A stretch of DNA of 64,000 nt, taken from NCBI RefSeq assembly GCF_030758955.1, contig NZ_CP132360.1, forward strand, positions 874,905 to 938,904, in the 5' to 3' direction. This document shows positions 13,713 through 23,520 of the stretch, piece by piece. Position 1 is the stretch's first letter; each line of letters starts with the position of its first letter. The notes under the pieces are model-generated. The model searched no databases and was not told the origin of the DNA. It worked only from the letters and a program-made list of their open reading frames with translations. The stretch is from Agrococcus beijingensis (GTDB lineage: Bacteria; Actinomycetota; Actinomycetes; Actinomycetales; Microbacteriaceae). Position numbers and translations under genes: made by a program.

Positions 13713-14503
13713 CGGAGACGAGTCGGCGGACGCCGCTGATCGCAGGCAACTGGAAGCTGCAGCAGGATCACCTGCAGGCGATCGCGCTGGTGCAGAAGCT
13801 CGCCTGGACGCTCCAGGACGCGAAGCACGACCATGCGTCGGTCGAGGTGGCGGTGTTCCCGCCCTTCACCGACCTGCGCAGCGTGCAGACGCTGATCTCG
13901 GCGGAGAAGTTCGACCTGCGCTTCGGCGCACAGGACGTCTCGGAGCACGACTCCGGCGCGCACACCGGCGAGGTGTCGGCAGCGATGCTCGCGAAGCTCG
14001 ACTGCGCGTACGCGATCGTCGGCCACTCCGAGCGCCGCCAGGATCACCACGAGTCCGACGCGATCGTCGGCCGGAAGGCGGCGGCCGCGCTCCGCGCCGG
14101 CATCACCCCGATCATCTGCGTCGGGGAGACCGCCGAGGACCTCGAGCAGCACGGTGCATCGGCCGTGCCGGTGCAGCAGCTGCGGGAGGTGCTCGCCGAG
14201 CTGCCCGCGACGGGCGAGATCGTCGTCGCCTACGAGCCGGTCTGGGCGATCGGCTCCGGGCAGGCCGCCACGGCGGAGCAGGCGCAGCAGGTCGCGCAGG
14301 CGCTGCGCCAGACCATCGCAGAGGTGCGGAGCGACGAGGCTGCGGCCGCGACGCGCATCCTGTACGGCGGCAGCGTGAAGTCGGGCAACATCGCCGGCTT
14401 CATGCGCGAGCCCGACGTCGACGGCGCGCTCGTCGGCGGCGCGAGCCTCGACGCCGCCGAGTTCGCGGCGATCGCGCGCTTCAAGCACCACGTCGGCACG
14501 TGA
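13706..14503 (+). CDS. tpiA: Triosephosphate isomerase
   Basis: TpiA interconverts dihydroxyacetone phosphate and glyceraldehyde-3-phosphate. The 265-residue protein has the N-terminal IAGNWKLQ, the catalytic histidine in GHSERR near residue 111, the catalytic glutamate in [11 protein letters not shown] near 174, and the phosphate-binding YGGSVKSGN near 219. The ATG overlaps pgk by 7 nt; a GTG one codon later would also work. It is followed after about 95 nt by secG, which has its own possible promoter. Confidence 0.98.
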   Translation: MVTETSRRTPLIAGNWKLQQDHLQAIALVQKLAWTLQDAKHDHASVEVAVFPPFTDLRSVQTLISAEKFDLRFGAQDVSEHDSGAHTGEVSAAMLAKLDCAYAIVGHSERRQDHHESDAIVGRKAAAALRAGITPIICVGETAEDLEQHGASAVPVQQLREVLAELPATGEIVVAYEPVWAIGSGQAATAEQAQQVAQALRQTIAEVRSDEAAAATRILYGGSVKSGNIAGFMREPDVDGALVGGASLDAAEFAAIARFKHHVGT

Positions 14504-14529
14504 TCCATCGCCGTGGGGAATCCCTGCGG

Positions 14530-14535
14530 TAGGAT
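14530..14535 (+). promoter_or_regulatory. Putative -10 element for secG-rbpA
   Basis: TAGGAT lies 62 nt before the secG start codon, predicting a leader of about 56 nt that carries the GAAAGAGGG ribosome site. Confidence 0.4.
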
Positions 14536-14597
14536 GCTCGTTGGACTTCACGCGGACTGTGCATGACAGCAGTGCCGCGGATTCGGAAAGAGGGCTA

Positions 14598-14846
14598 GTG
14601 GAGATTCTCCAGATCATCATGCAGGTGATCCTCGGCGTCACGTCAGTGCTGCTGACGCTGTTCATCCTGCTGCACAAGGGTCGCGGTGGCGGCCTCTCCG
14701 ACATGTTCGGCGGCGGCGTCGGCTCGTCGATCGGCTCGTCGGGGGTCGCGGAGCGCAACCTCAACACGATCACCGTGTTCGTGAGCCTCGCGTGGCTCGC
14801 CTCGATCGTCGTGCTCGGCCTCATCACCAAGTTCGCGGGCATCTGA
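14598..14846 (+). CDS. secG: Preprotein translocase subunit SecG
   Basis: SecG is the small non-essential subunit of the SecYEG channel. The 82-residue protein has two hydrophobic helices (about residues 3-22 and 54-76), separated by a glycine-rich cytoplasmic loop LLHKGRGGGLSDMFGGGVG that is typical of the family. The GTG start was chosen because GAAAGAGGG lies just upstream and it gives EILQIIMQVIL as the first helix; the in-frame start at 14541 would add 19 polar residues. Its stop overlaps the rbpA start as TGATG, so the two are cotranslated. Confidence 0.93.
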   Translation: MEILQIIMQVILGVTSVLLTLFILLHKGRGGGLSDMFGGGVGSSIGSSGVAERNLNTITVFVSLAWLASIVVLGLITKFAGI

Positions 14847-15202
14847 TGGCCAGCGGAGGAAGCGCCATCCGAGGGTCGCGCGTCGGTGCCGGCCCCATGG
14901 GCGAGCAGGACCGTGGCTTCCACGCCGACCGCGTGGCCGTCTCCTACTGGGACGCGATGGGCAACGAGACGCTGCGCTACTTCGCAGCCGACCTGCCCGA
15001 GGACGAGATCCCCGAGGTCATCGACTCCCCGTCGACCGGTCTGCCCGCAGGCCGCGACAAGGAGAACCCGCCGCAGGTGGCGAAGAACGAGCCGTACAAG
15101 ACGCACCTCGCGTACGTGAAGGAGCGCCGCACGCCCGAGGAGGCGACGCAGCTGCTCGATGAGGCGCTGCAGAAGCTGCGCTCCGCAGAGGGCCGCGGCT
15201 GA
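14846..15202 (+). CDS. rbpA: RNA polymerase-binding protein RbpA (zinc ligands replaced)
   Basis: RbpA binds the RNA polymerase beta subunit and group 1/2 sigma factors and stabilises open promoter complexes. The 118-residue protein has the N-terminal GGSAIRGSRVGAGPMGE and the C-terminal sigma-interacting segment EPYKTHLAYVKERR. The central RbpA core domain is retained, but the four positions that hold Cys/His in zinc-binding homologues (YWCxxGH and CPxCG) are D36, N40, S61 and T64 here. It therefore probably folds without zinc. Its start overlaps secG, linking it to the glycolytic/secretion cluster. Identity is clear from both ends of the protein. Confidence 0.95.
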   Translation: MASGGSAIRGSRVGAGPMGEQDRGFHADRVAVSYWDAMGNETLRYFAADLPEDEIPEVIDSPSTGLPAGRDKENPPQVAKNEPYKTHLAYVKERRTPEEATQLLDEALQKLRSAEGRG

Positions 15203-15251
15203 CCCGTCACGCCCTGCGCGGGTCAGGCCCAGCGCGGTCAGACCCAGCGCC

Positions 15252-15285
15252 GAAGCGGCCGTCCTCTCACGAGGGCGGCCGCTTC
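15252..15285. terminator. Bidirectional hairpin between rbpA and pgl
   Basis: A 15-bp stem (one G-U pair) with the loop TCAC; the outer arms are GAAGCGGCC and GGCCGCTTC. It lies between convergent rbpA and pgl and can terminate both transcripts, although no clear T tract follows. Confidence 0.7.
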
Positions 15286-15302
15286 CGCGTTCCGGGGTGC
15301 AA

Positions 15303-16004
15303 TCAGTCGAGGAGCACCGCCGCCGCGGCATCGTCGAGCAGCATGACGGTCTCGAGCCGCCCCTGCGGTGCGCCCGCGGGCGCGATGTCGGCGTCGGCGC
15401 CGCTGTGCGCGAGCGCGACGGCCTCGGCCTTGTCGTCGCCCGCCACGATCAGCCAGACACGGTCGGATGCGTCGATCGCGTCGAGCGTGAAGCTCAGGCG
15501 GTCCGGCGGCGGCTTGGGGGAGTCGCGCACCGCGATCACGCGGGCGCCCCGCTCCCGGACGCCCGGCAGGCCGGGGAAGAGCGACGCGATGTGCGCATCC
15601 GGCCCCATGCCCAGCAGCGTCAGGTCGATCCTGCCGAGCTCCTCGAGCATCGCGGTCGCCTGCACGGCGCCCTCGTCGAGGGTCGCGCTGTCGCTGGCGG
15701 GCAGCTCGTGCACGTTGGCCTCGGGGATCGGCACGAGGTCGAGCAGCGCCTCGCGCGCCTGCTGCGCGTTGCGGTCGGCAGAGCCGGCCTCGACGAAGCG
15801 CTCGTCGCTCCAGGTGATGTGCACCCGCGACCAGTCGATCTCGCGGTCGGCGAGCGCCGCGAGCAGCTCGTTGCCGACGCTGCCCCCCGTCACGGCGATC
15901 GTGGCGCGCCCTTGGGCGACGAGCAGGTCGCCGATGAGCGCGGTCAGACGGTCGGCTGCGGAGCGCACCAGCGCCGCGCGGTCGCCCAGGATCTCGTGCC
16001 TCAT
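15303..16004 (-). CDS. pgl: 6-phosphogluconolactonase
   Basis: Pgl hydrolyses 6-phosphogluconolactone, the second step of the oxidative pentose phosphate pathway. The 233-residue protein has the family features TGGSVGNELLAAL near residue 40, the ITWSDERFV segment near 64 and LLGMGPDAHIASLFPG near 130. It is the last gene of the tkt-tal-pgi-zwf-opcA-pgl operon, and its ATG overlaps the opcA stop as ATGA. The downstream hairpin ends the operon. Confidence 0.95.
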   Translation of the reverse strand: MRHEILGDRAALVRSAADRLTALIGDLLVAQGRATIAVTGGSVGNELLAALADREIDWSRVHITWSDERFVEAGSADRNAQQAREALLDLVPIPEANVHELPASDSATLDEGAVQATAMLEELGRIDLTLLGMGPDAHIASLFPGLPGVRERGARVIAVRDSPKPPPDRLSFTLDAIDASDRVWLIVAGDDKAEAVALAHSGADADIAPAGAPQGRLETVMLLDDAAAAVLLD

Positions 16005-16939
16005 GCCGCCTCCCCGAGGGTCGACGCCAGCACCTGACGGTACATGTCGTCGGGAGCCAGCTTGCGCAGCTCCTCGGCCAGCTGATCCTCCAGGCCCCGC
16101 GTCGACAGCGCGACGTGGTGCTCCGGCTGGCCCGGCTGCTGCAGCACGCCCACCGCGTCGCGCACGCGCGTGAGCGAGGAGTCTCCGGTGAGGCGATGCA
16201 GCTCGACGGCGTGGAGGCCGCTCGATCCGGTCGGCGTGTCGCCGGCGGGCAGCTTCTCGATCGGCACGTGCAGCCGCAGCCGCAGCCAGGCTGCCATCAG
16301 GTGCACGCTGGGGTTGCTCAGATCACCGGTGACGCGGCCGCCGGTGACGGGCTCGTACGGCGGCTGGTCGAGCAGCGCAGCCATGTGCGCGCGCCAGTTG
16401 GTGAGGCGGGTCCAGGCCAGGTCGGTGTCGCCGGGCTGGTAGCAGCCGGCGAGCGCCAGGATCGCCGCGTGCGGGTCGGCCTGCTTGCCGGAGTCGGTGA
16501 TGCGGCGCTGCGAGATCTGGCCCAGCTGCGAGGCCGAGGGCGTCTCGGGCATGAAGCTCGGCCACCACGCCACCACGGGCGCATCGGGCAGCAGCAGCCC
16601 CTGCACGATGCCCAGCAGGTGCGAGCCGAGCTCGCCGTAGCACTGCAGCAGCACGACCTCGCTGGCTCCCGCGTCGGCCCCGACCCGCAGCTCGGCATCG
16701 AGGCGCGCCTCTTCGCCGGCATTGACGCTGTCGGGGTTGCGGGAGACGACGATGACACGCATCGGATGCTCGCGCGATGCCTGGTTGGCGGCGCGGATCG
16801 CCTCCTCCTCGCCACCGATCTGCGTGTGGATCACGAGGGTCAGCACGCGGCCGAGCGCGACGACACCGCCCTCCTCTCGGATCTCGAGCATCCGCCGCTG
16901 CACTTCTGCGGTGTTCGTGCGGGTGAGCCTGATGATCAC
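16001..16939 (-). CDS. opcA: Glucose-6-phosphate dehydrogenase assembly protein OpcA
   Basis: OpcA is needed for full activity of Zwf in cyanobacteria and actinobacteria. I chose the GTG at 16939 (312 residues, IIRLTRTNTAEVQRRML), which overlaps the zwf stop as GTGA; the longer frame from 16999 only adds low-complexity residues. Recognisable parts are REEGGVVALGRVLTLVI near residue 20, VVSRNPDS near 60, the GELGSHLLGIVQGLLLPDAPVVAWWP stretch read in pieces near 100-125, and LAWTRLTNWRAHMAALLDQPP near 180. Its place between zwf and pgl is the standard actinobacterial order. Confidence 0.95.
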   Translation of the reverse strand: MIIRLTRTNTAEVQRRMLEIREEGGVVALGRVLTLVIHTQIGGEEEAIRAANQASREHPMRVIVVSRNPDSVNAGEEARLDAELRVGADAGASEVVLLQCYGELGSHLLGIVQGLLLPDAPVVAWWPSFMPETPSASQLGQISQRRITDSGKQADPHAAILALAGCYQPGDTDLAWTRLTNWRAHMAALLDQPPYEPVTGGRVTGDLSNPSVHLMAAWLRLRLHVPIEKLPAGDTPTGSSGLHAVELHRLTGDSSLTRVRDAVGVLQQPGQPEHHVALSTRGLEDQLAEELRKLAPDDMYRQVLASTLGEAA

Positions 16940-18498
16940 GGTCGCCTCCAATGCCGTCCGTCGCGGGCGAGCAGCTCGTGGGCCTCTCGGGGACCCCACG
17001 AGCCGGGCTGGTACTGCTCGACGGGCCCGCTCGTCGCCTGCCAGTGGTCCTCGATCGGGTCGAGGATCTTCCAGGAGAGCTCGACCTCCTCGTGGCGCGG
17101 GAAGAGCGGCGGGTCGCCCAGCAGCACGTCGAGGATGAGGCGCTCGTAGGCCTCGGGGCTCTCCTCGGTGAAGGCGTGGCCGTAGCCGAAGTCCATGGTC
17201 ACGTCGCGCACGTGCATGCCGGGACCGGGCACCTTCGAGCCGAAGCGCATCGAGACGCCCTCGTCGGGCTGCACCCGGATGACCAGCGCGTTCTCACCCA
17301 TCGTGCTGATGTCCGAGGCCTCGAAGAGGTACTGCGAGGCCCGCTTGAAGACGATCGCGATCTCGGTGACGCGACGGCCCAGCCGCTTGCCGGCTCGGAG
17401 GTAGAACGGCACGCCCGCCCAGCGGCGGTTGTCGACCTCGAGCTTGACGGCAGCATACGTCTCGGTGTCGGAGTCGGGGCGCATGCCCTCCTCCTCGAGG
17501 AATGCCTTGACGAAGGCGCCGCCGTGCCAGCCGGAGTCGTACTGGCCGCGGGCGGCCGACTCCGACAGGGGGAGGGGCACGCGCGCGGCGCGCAGCACCT
17601 TCTCCTTCTCGACGCGCAGGTCAGCCGCGTCGAAGGAGACGGGCTCCTCCATCGCGGTCAGCGCGAAGAGCTGCAGCAGGTGGTTCTGGATCACGTCGCG
17701 GGCGGCACCGATGCCGTCGTAGTAGCCGGCGCGGCCGCCGACCCCGATGTCCTCGGCCATCGTGATCTGCACGTGGTCGATGTGGTTGGCGTTCCAGATC
17801 GGTTCCCACAGGGCGTTCGCGAAGCGCAGCGCGAGGATGTTCTGCACCGTCTCCTTGCCCAGGTAGTGGTCGATGCGGAAGACGCTGTCGGGCGGGAACA
17901 CCGACTCGACGACGGCGTTCAGCTCGCGAGCCGAGGTCAGGTCGTGGCCGAACGGCTTCTCGATCACGACGCGGCGCCAGCGGTCGCCCTCGCCCTCGGC
18001 GAGGCCCGAGCGCTTCAGCTGCTGGGTGACGAGCGGGAAGGCGTTCGGCGGGATCGACAGGTAGAACGCGTGGTTGCCCATCGTGCCCCGGGTCGCGTCG
18101 AGCTCGGCGAGGACATCGGCGAGCCGGTCGAAGCCCGCGTCGTCGTCGAAGTCGCCCTTCACGAAGCGGATGCCGTCGGCGAGCTGCCGCCAGACGGATT
18201 CGCGGAACGCGGTGCGCGCGTGCTGCTGCACGGCGTCGCGCATCTGCGCGGCGAACTCCTCGTGGCTCCAGTCCCGGCGGCCGAACCCGACCAATCCGAA
18301 CCCGGGCGGCAGCAGGCCGCGGTTCGCGAGGTCGTAGACGGCGGGCAGCAGCTTCTTGCGCGCGAGGTCGCCCGTGACGCCGAAGAAGACCAGGCTGTTC
18401 GGCCCCGGGATGCGGGTGAGCCGCTGGTCGGAGGGGTCGCGCAGCGGGTTCTGACCGGCGGCGACGATCGCGCCGCCGCCGGCCTGAGCCTCGGTCAT
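16936..18498 (-). CDS. zwf: Glucose-6-phosphate 1-dehydrogenase
   Basis: Zwf commits glucose-6-phosphate to the oxidative pentose phosphate pathway and makes NADPH. The 520-residue protein has the nucleotide-binding FFGVTGDLARKKL near residue 36 and the active-site RIDHYLGKE near 205. The C-terminal substrate-binding domain is complete (WKILDPIEDHW, PGSWGP). The ATG at 18498 overlaps the pgi stop as ATGA and gives a normal length; upstream in-frame codons belong to pgi read in another frame. Its own stop overlaps opcA as GTGA. Confidence 0.97.
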   Translation of the reverse strand: MTEAQAGGGAIVAAGQNPLRDPSDQRLTRIPGPNSLVFFGVTGDLARKKLLPAVYDLANRGLLPPGFGLVGFGRRDWSHEEFAAQMRDAVQQHARTAFRESVWRQLADGIRFVKGDFDDDAGFDRLADVLAELDATRGTMGNHAFYLSIPPNAFPLVTQQLKRSGLAEGEGDRWRRVVIEKPFGHDLTSARELNAVVESVFPPDSVFRIDHYLGKETVQNILALRFANALWEPIWNANHIDHVQITMAEDIGVGGRAGYYDGIGAARDVIQNHLLQLFALTAMEEPVSFDAADLRVEKEKVLRAARVPLPLSESAARGQYDSGWHGGAFVKAFLEEEGMRPDSDTETYAAVKLEVDNRRWAGVPFYLRAGKRLGRRVTEIAIVFKRASQYLFEASDISTMGENALVIRVQPDEGVSMRFGSKVPGPGMHVRDVTMDFGYGHAFTEESPEAYERLILDVLLGDPPLFPRHEEVELSWKILDPIEDHWQATSGPVEQYQPGSWGPREAHELLARDGRHWRRP

Positions 18499-20090
18499 CG
18501 CGCCGCGAGGGCGAGGAGCCGCTCGAGCCCCTCGTCGAGATCGCTGAGCGTCAGGGTCAGCACCGGGCGGCCGTGCTCGGCGAGCACGCTCGCGTCGCCC
18601 GAGGCCTGCGCCTGGATCAGCTGCCCGAAGGTGAACGAGCGGCCGGGGATCTCGAGATCCTCGTGGGGCTGGCCGAGCAGCTGCAGGAACACGCCGTTCG
18701 GCGTGCCGCCCTTGTGGTACTGCCCGGTCGAGTGCAGGAAGCGCGGGCCCCAGCCGAAGGTGACGGGCCGGCCGGTGCGGGCGGCGAAGGCCTTCCGCAG
18801 CCGCTCGAAGCGCGGCTGCCCGATGCGGTCGAGGTAGGCGTGGATCGCCACGTAGCCACCCTCGCCCAGCTGCTCGAGCAGGGCGTCGACCGAAGCCTCG
18901 AGCGAGTCGCGCGCGACGTCCGCGGTGCCGCGGATCTCGACGCCGCCGTCGACCGCGACGGCCTCGGCCGCCGGCTCGAGCGCGTCGAGGAGGCCGCGCG
19001 CGGCGATCTTGGCCGACTCGACGTCGGGCTGGTCGAACGGGTTGATGCCGAGGATGCGCCCGGCGACCGCCGTCGCGAACTCCCACACCAGCAGCTGGGC
19101 GCCCAGCGTTCCGGCCACCTCGACCTCGCCGTGGGCGACGTGCTTGGCCTCGCGGGCCGAGCCCACCAGGCGCACGACCTGCAGGTCGGGCAGGTCGGCA
19201 GACAGCTCGGGCGCGTCGCGCTCGAGCACGACGGGCAGCAGGCCGAGGCCGTCCTTGCCGGTCGACTCGGCGATCAGCTGCTCGGCCCAGTCGCCGAGGC
19301 CCACGATGTGGGTGCCGTCGGCGACGAAGCCGATCTTGTCGCGCAGCGGCTTCGTGCCGGCGATCGCCGCGGCCAGCATGAGGCCGGGGTTGTCGTCGGC
19401 GTCCTCGCTGATCTCGGCCAGCACGGCGTTGGCCTCCGCCAGCAGCTCACGCACGTCGACGCCGGCGAGGCCCGAGGGCACGACGCCGAACGCGGTGAGC
19501 GCCGAGTAGCGGCCGCCCACGTTCGGGTCGGCGTTGAAGACGCGGTAGCCGGCCCGGCGGGCGTCCTGATCGAGCGGCGAGCCGGGATCGGTGACCACGA
19601 TGATGCGCTCGGTCGGATCGATGCCCGCCTCGCGGTATGCGGCTTCGAACGCGCGGCGCTGGCTGTCGGTCTCGAGCGTCGAGCCCGACTTCGACGAGAC
19701 GACGAGCGCGGTGCGCGCGATGCCGTCCTTCAGCGCGCGGCGCACCTGCTCGGGCTCGGTCGAGTCGAGCACCGTCAGGTGCACGCCCGCGGTGCGGGTG
19801 ATGACCTCGGGTGCGAGCGAGGAGCCGCCCATGCCGGCGAGCGCGATGCGGTCGACGCCCTGCTGGCGCAGCTGCTTGCGCAGCGCCTCGATGTCGTCGA
19901 GCAGGCCGGCCGAGTTGGCGGCGGCGTCGATCCAGCCGAGGCGGATCGAGGCCTCCGCCTCGGCGGCATCGCCCCAGAGCGTGGCGTCGCCGGAGACCAT
20001 GCGACCGGCGACGCCGTCGGCGACGAGCTGCGGCACCACCCGGGCGATCGCCTCCTTCGCGGCACCGGAGGCGGTGATGATGAAGGTCAT
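18495..20090 (-). CDS. pgi: Glucose-6-phosphate isomerase
   Basis: Pgi interconverts glucose-6-phosphate and fructose-6-phosphate, joining glycolysis to the pentose phosphate pathway. The 531-residue protein belongs to the SIS-fold isomerases, with [11 protein letters not shown] near residue 83, the second sugar-phosphate site VSSKSGST near 130, and the C-terminal [12 protein letters not shown] segment near 460. This is the form seen within actinobacterial tkt-tal-pgi-zwf operons. Both ends overlap neighbours by four bases (tal and zwf), so translation is coupled. No frameshift was noticed. Confidence 0.95.
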   Translation of the reverse strand: MTFIITASGAAKEAIARVVPQLVADGVAGRMVSGDATLWGDAAEAEASIRLGWIDAAANSAGLLDDIEALRKQLRQQGVDRIALAGMGGSSLAPEVITRTAGVHLTVLDSTEPEQVRRALKDGIARTALVVSSKSGSTLETDSQRRAFEAAYREAGIDPTERIIVVTDPGSPLDQDARRAGYRVFNADPNVGGRYSALTAFGVVPSGLAGVDVRELLAEANAVLAEISEDADDNPGLMLAAAIAGTKPLRDKIGFVADGTHIVGLGDWAEQLIAESTGKDGLGLLPVVLERDAPELSADLPDLQVVRLVGSAREAKHVAHGEVEVAGTLGAQLLVWEFATAVAGRILGINPFDQPDVESAKIAARGLLDALEPAAEAVAVDGGVEIRGTADVARDSLEASVDALLEQLGEGGYVAIHAYLDRIGQPRFERLRKAFAARTGRPVTFGWGPRFLHSTGQYHKGGTPNGVFLQLLGQPHEDLEIPGRSFTFGQLIQAQASGDASVLAEHGRPVLTLTLSDLDEGLERLLALAAR

Positions 20091-21202
20091 GCGCCCGCTC
20101 CGGCCTGGTCGAGGTGGCCCCGCACGGTCTCGACGAGCTCGGCCCACGAGGCCTCGAACTTCTCGAGCCCCTCGGTCTCGAGCAGCTCGACCACGTCGGT
20201 GTACGAGACGCCGACCGCGTCGAGCGCGTCGAGCACGCCCTCGGCCTCGTCGCCGCGGCCGGAGACCCGGTCGCCGGTGATCGTGCCGTGGTCGGCGAGC
20301 GCCTCGAGCGTCTTCTCGGGCATGGTGTTCACCGTCTGCGGCGCGGTCAGCTCGGTCACGTAGAGGGTGTCGGGCAGCGCCGGGTCCTTGACGCCCGTGG
20401 ATGCCCACAGGGGCCGCTGCGTGTTCGCACCGGCTGCGAGCAGCGTCTGCGCCCGCTCGGTCTGGAACGCCTCCTGCCAGACGCGGTAGGCGAGGTGCGC
20501 GTTCGCGATGCCCGCCTTGCCCTTGAGCGCGAGCGCCTCCTCGGTGCCGATCGCGTCGAGGCGCTTGTCGATCTCGGAGTCGACGCGCGAGACGAAGAAC
20601 GACGCGACCGAGTGCAGCTTCGACAGGTCGTGCCCGGCCTGCTGCGCGCGCTCGAGCCCGGTCAGGTAGGCGTTGATGACGTCGCGGTAGCGGTCGAGGG
20701 AGAAGATCAGCGTGACGTTGACGCTGATGCCGGCGCCGATCGTGGCCGCGATGGCCTCGAGGCCCTCCTTGGTGGCGGGGATCTTGATGAGCACGTTCTC
20801 GCGGCCCACCATCTCGTGCAGCGTCGCCGCCTGCGCGACGGTGCCGGCGGTGTCGCGCGCGAGGCCCGGCTCGACCTCGATCGAGACGCGGCCGTCGAAG
20901 CCGTGCGTCGCGTCGTACACGTCGGCGAAGATGTCGCACGCGTCGGCGACGTCGCTCGTGGTGAGCGCGGTGATGACCTCGTCGACGCCCGCGCCGTCGG
21001 CGGCGAGCTCGTGGATCGCCGCCTCGTACGACTCGCCCTTGGCGATGGCGTTCGCGAAGATCGTCGGGTTCGTGGTCACGCCGGAGACGTTGCGCTCCGT
21101 GATCAGCGCGGCGAGCGTGCCGCTGGTGATGCGCTCCCGCGACAGGTCGTCGAGCCAGATGCTGACGCCGGCGTCGGCGAGGGACTGGGTGTTGTCGTTC
21201 AT
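20087..21202 (-). CDS. tal: Transaldolase
   Basis: Tal transfers a dihydroxyacetone unit between sugar phosphates. The 371-residue protein has [12 protein letters not shown] near residue 13, VTTNPTIFA near 42, and the catalytic Schiff-base lysine in [10 protein letters not shown] near residue 140. The start ATG has a strong AGGAGG site seven bases upstream. It follows tkt after a 23-nt gap and its stop overlaps pgi as ATGA. The length fits the longer actinobacterial/cyanobacterial subfamily. Confidence 0.97.
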   Translation of the reverse strand: MNDNTQSLADAGVSIWLDDLSRERITSGTLAALITERNVSGVTTNPTIFANAIAKGESYEAAIHELAADGAGVDEVITALTTSDVADACDIFADVYDATHGFDGRVSIEVEPGLARDTAGTVAQAATLHEMVGRENVLIKIPATKEGLEAIAATIGAGISVNVTLIFSLDRYRDVINAYLTGLERAQQAGHDLSKLHSVASFFVSRVDSEIDKRLDAIGTEEALALKGKAGIANAHLAYRVWQEAFQTERAQTLLAAGANTQRPLWASTGVKDPALPDTLYVTELTAPQTVNTMPEKTLEALADHGTITGDRVSGRGDEAEGVLDALDAVGVSYTDVVELLETEGLEKFEASWAELVETVRGHLDQAGAGA

Positions 21203-21225
21203 GTGTCTGCCTCCTGTCAGCCCGC

Positions 21226-23340
21226 TCAGCGGGCTGCCTCGATCGATGCGCGAGCTGCCTGGACCACGGCCTCGACCGTGAACCCGAACTCGCGGAAGAG
21301 CGTCTGGTAGTCGGCGCTGGCGCCGAAGTGGTCGATCGCGACCGTGCGGCCGGCGTCGCCGACGATGCGGTGCCAGCTGAGCGCCGAACCGGCCTCGACC
21401 GACACGCGAGCCTTCACGCCGGCGGGCAGCACCGACGCGCGGTACTCCTCCGACTGCTCGGCGAACCACTCGAGCGAGGGCGCTGCCACGACCCGCGCGG
21501 CCACGCCGTCGGCCTGCAGCTGCTCGCGGGCGCCGAGCGCCAGCTGCACCTCGGAGCCGGTGGCGATGAGGATCACGTCGGGCGTGCCGCCGGTCGCCTC
21601 GGCGAGCACGTACGCGCCCTTCGCGACGTTCGACGCGGCCGCGAGCGTGTCGCCCGTCGCCTCGCCGTCGCCGCGCTCGAGCACCGGCAGGTTCTGGCGG
21701 GTGAGCGCGATGCCGACCGGCCGGTCGCGGCGCTCGAGGATCGTCTTCCACGCCCAGGCGGTCTCGTTGGCGTCGGACGGACGCACGACCTCGAAGCCAG
21801 GGATGGCGCGCAGGGTCGCGAGCTGCTCGACCGGCTGGTGCGTCGGGCCGTCCTCGCCGAGCGCGACCGAGTCGTGCGTCCACACGTGGATGGGGTGCAC
21901 CCCCATGAGGGCCGCGAGGCGCAGCGACGGGCGCTGGTAGTCGCTGAAGATCAGGAAGGTGCCGCCGTACGGCCGCGTCGGGCCGTGCAGCACGATGCCG
22001 TTGAGGATCGCGGCCATCGCGTGCTCGCGGATGCCGAAGTGCAGCGTGCGGCCGGCGGCGGAGGCGTTCGGCCACGACTTCGTCGCGTGCTGCGACGGGG
22101 CGAACGAGCCCTTCCCCTCGAGCGTCGTGTTGTTCGACTCCGCGAGGTCGGCCGAGCCGCCCCACAGCTCGGGGATCACGTCGGCGAGCGCGTTCAGCAC
22201 CTTGCCCGACGCGGCCCGGGTCGAGACCTCGGTGCCGCCCTCGAACGTCGGCAGCGCATCCGCCACGCCCTCGGGCAGCGCGCCCGACAGCAGCCGGTCG
22301 AGCAGCGCCTTGCGCTCGGGGTCGGCGGCGGCCCACGCGTCGAAGCGGGCCTGCCACGCCTCGCGCGCCTCGGCGGCACGGGCGGCGGCGTTGCCGCGGG
22401 TGTACTCGATGACGGCGTCGTCGACCTGGAACGACTGCTCCGGGTCGAAGCCGAGCATCTCCTTGACCGCCGCGACCTCGTCGGCGCCGAGCTTCGAGCC
22501 GTGGATCTTGCCGGTGCCCTGCTTGGTGGGGGCGGGCCAGCCGATGACCGTCTTCAGGATGATGAGGCTGGGCTTGCCCGTCTCGGCCTTCGCCTGCTCG
22601 ATCGCGGTGTGCAGCGCGTCGACGTCCTCGACGTACTCGGCCGCGGTGGGGTCGTCGCCCTGGCGCCAGGAGACCTCGAGCACCTGCCAGCCGTAGGCCT
22701 CGTAGCGGCCCTTGACGTCCTCGGTGAAGGCGATGTCGACGTCGTCCTCGATCGAGATCGCGTTGGAGTCGTAGATGGCGATCAGCCGGCCCAGCTCGTG
22801 GTGCCCGGCGAGCGAGCCCGCCTCGCTCGTGACGCCCTCCTGCAGGTCGCCGTCGCCGGCGATCACGTAGGTGTAGTGGTCGAACGGGCTCTCGCCGTCG
22901 GCGGTGTCGGGGTCGAGCAGCTCGCGCTCGAAGCGCTGCGCGTAGGCGAAGCCGACGGCCGAGGCGAGGCCCTGGCCGAGCGGTCCGGTGGTGATCTCGA
23001 CGCCCTTGGTGTGGCCGTACTCGGGGTGTCCGGGCGTCAGCGAGCCCCAGGTGCGGAGCGACTCGAGGTCGCTCTTCTCGAGGCCGGAGCCCGTGAGGTA
23101 CAGCTGCACGTACTGGGTCAGCGACGAGTGGCCGACCGAGAGGATGAAGCGGTCGCGGCCGAGCCACCTGTCGTCGGCGGGGTCGCGATCCATGACCTTC
23201 TGGAACAGCAGGTGCGCCACCGGCGCCAGGCTCATGGCCGTACCGGGGTGGCCGTTGCCGACCTTCTCCACGGCGTCGGCGGCGAGCACACGCGCGGTGT
23301 CCACTGCCTGCTGGTCGTTGGTGGTCCATTCGAATGCCAA
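21226..23340 (-). CDS. tkt: Transketolase
   Basis: Tkt is the thiamine-diphosphate enzyme moving two-carbon units between sugar phosphates. The protein has [14 protein letters not shown] near residue 28, the ThDP-binding GDGDLQEG near 150 with [10 protein letters not shown] after it, and the C-terminal transketolase domain. I chose a TTG start at 23340 (704 residues, [23 protein letters not shown]) because AAGGAG lies 5 nt upstream of it. An in-frame ATG at 23364 would place that ribosome site inside the gene. It is the first gene of the six-gene pentose phosphate operon, with a TATGCT hexamer about 60 nt upstream. Confidence 0.97.
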   Translation of the reverse strand: MAFEWTTNDQQAVDTARVLAADAVEKVGNGHPGTAMSLAPVAHLLFQKVMDRDPADDRWLGRDRFILSVGHSSLTQYVQLYLTGSGLEKSDLESLRTWGSLTPGHPEYGHTKGVEITTGPLGQGLASAVGFAYAQRFERELLDPDTADGESPFDHYTYVIAGDGDLQEGVTSEAGSLAGHHELGRLIAIYDSNAISIEDDVDIAFTEDVKGRYEAYGWQVLEVSWRQGDDPTAAEYVEDVDALHTAIEQAKAETGKPSLIILKTVIGWPAPTKQGTGKIHGSKLGADEVAAVKEMLGFDPEQSFQVDDAVIEYTRGNAAARAAEAREAWQARFDAWAAADPERKALLDRLLSGALPEGVADALPTFEGGTEVSTRAASGKVLNALADVIPELWGGSADLAESNNTTLEGKGSFAPSQHATKSWPNASAAGRTLHFGIREHAMAAILNGIVLHGPTRPYGGTFLIFSDYQRPSLRLAALMGVHPIHVWTHDSVALGEDGPTHQPVEQLATLRAIPGFEVVRPSDANETAWAWKTILERRDRPVGIALTRQNLPVLERGDGEATGDTLAAASNVAKGAYVLAEATGGTPDVILIATGSEVQLALGAREQLQADGVAARVVAAPSLEWFAEQSEEYRASVLPAGVKARVSVEAGSALSWHRIVGDAGRTVAIDHFGASADYQTLFREFGFTVEAVVQAARASIEAAR

Positions 23341-23345
23341 GGAGG

Positions 23346-23351
23346 CTCCTT
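23346..23351 (-). promoter_or_regulatory. Ribosome binding site deciding the TTG start of tkt
   Basis: AAGGAG is 5 nt from the TTG at 23340, ideal spacing, which supports TTG over the ATG at 23364. Confidence 0.75.
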
Positions 23352-23400
23352 CTTCGTGCGGCATGCGGCCGCTGCGGTGTGGACGGAGTGCGACCCGACC

Positions 23401-23406
23401 AGCATA
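23401..23406 (-). promoter_or_regulatory. Putative -10 element for the tkt operon
   Basis: TATGCT on the minus strand predicts a leader of about 53 nt before the TTG of tkt. The -35 region is not obvious. Confidence 0.4.
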
Positions 23407-23463
23407 GTGAGCAAGCGCATGCGCCCCCCGGTCGATTCCCGCACGATGACGTTGCGTGTCAGA

Positions 23464-23469
23464 TAGACT
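23464..23469 (+). promoter_or_regulatory. Putative -10 element for ctaB
   Basis: TAGACT lies 51 nt before the ctaB ATG in the 180-nt divergent region shared with tkt. A -35 match was not found. Confidence 0.35.
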
Positions 23470-23520
23470 GCCGGTTGGCCTTCGGGCACCCCCACCCGCC
23501 TCCTGGAACGGATCCGCTGC

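Noticed and set aside
18495..23329. Extended minus-strand frames that fuse pgi, tal and tkt regions
   Set aside because: The frames run through real stop/start overlaps in another phase. The internal ATG or TTG starts give normal-length enzymes.
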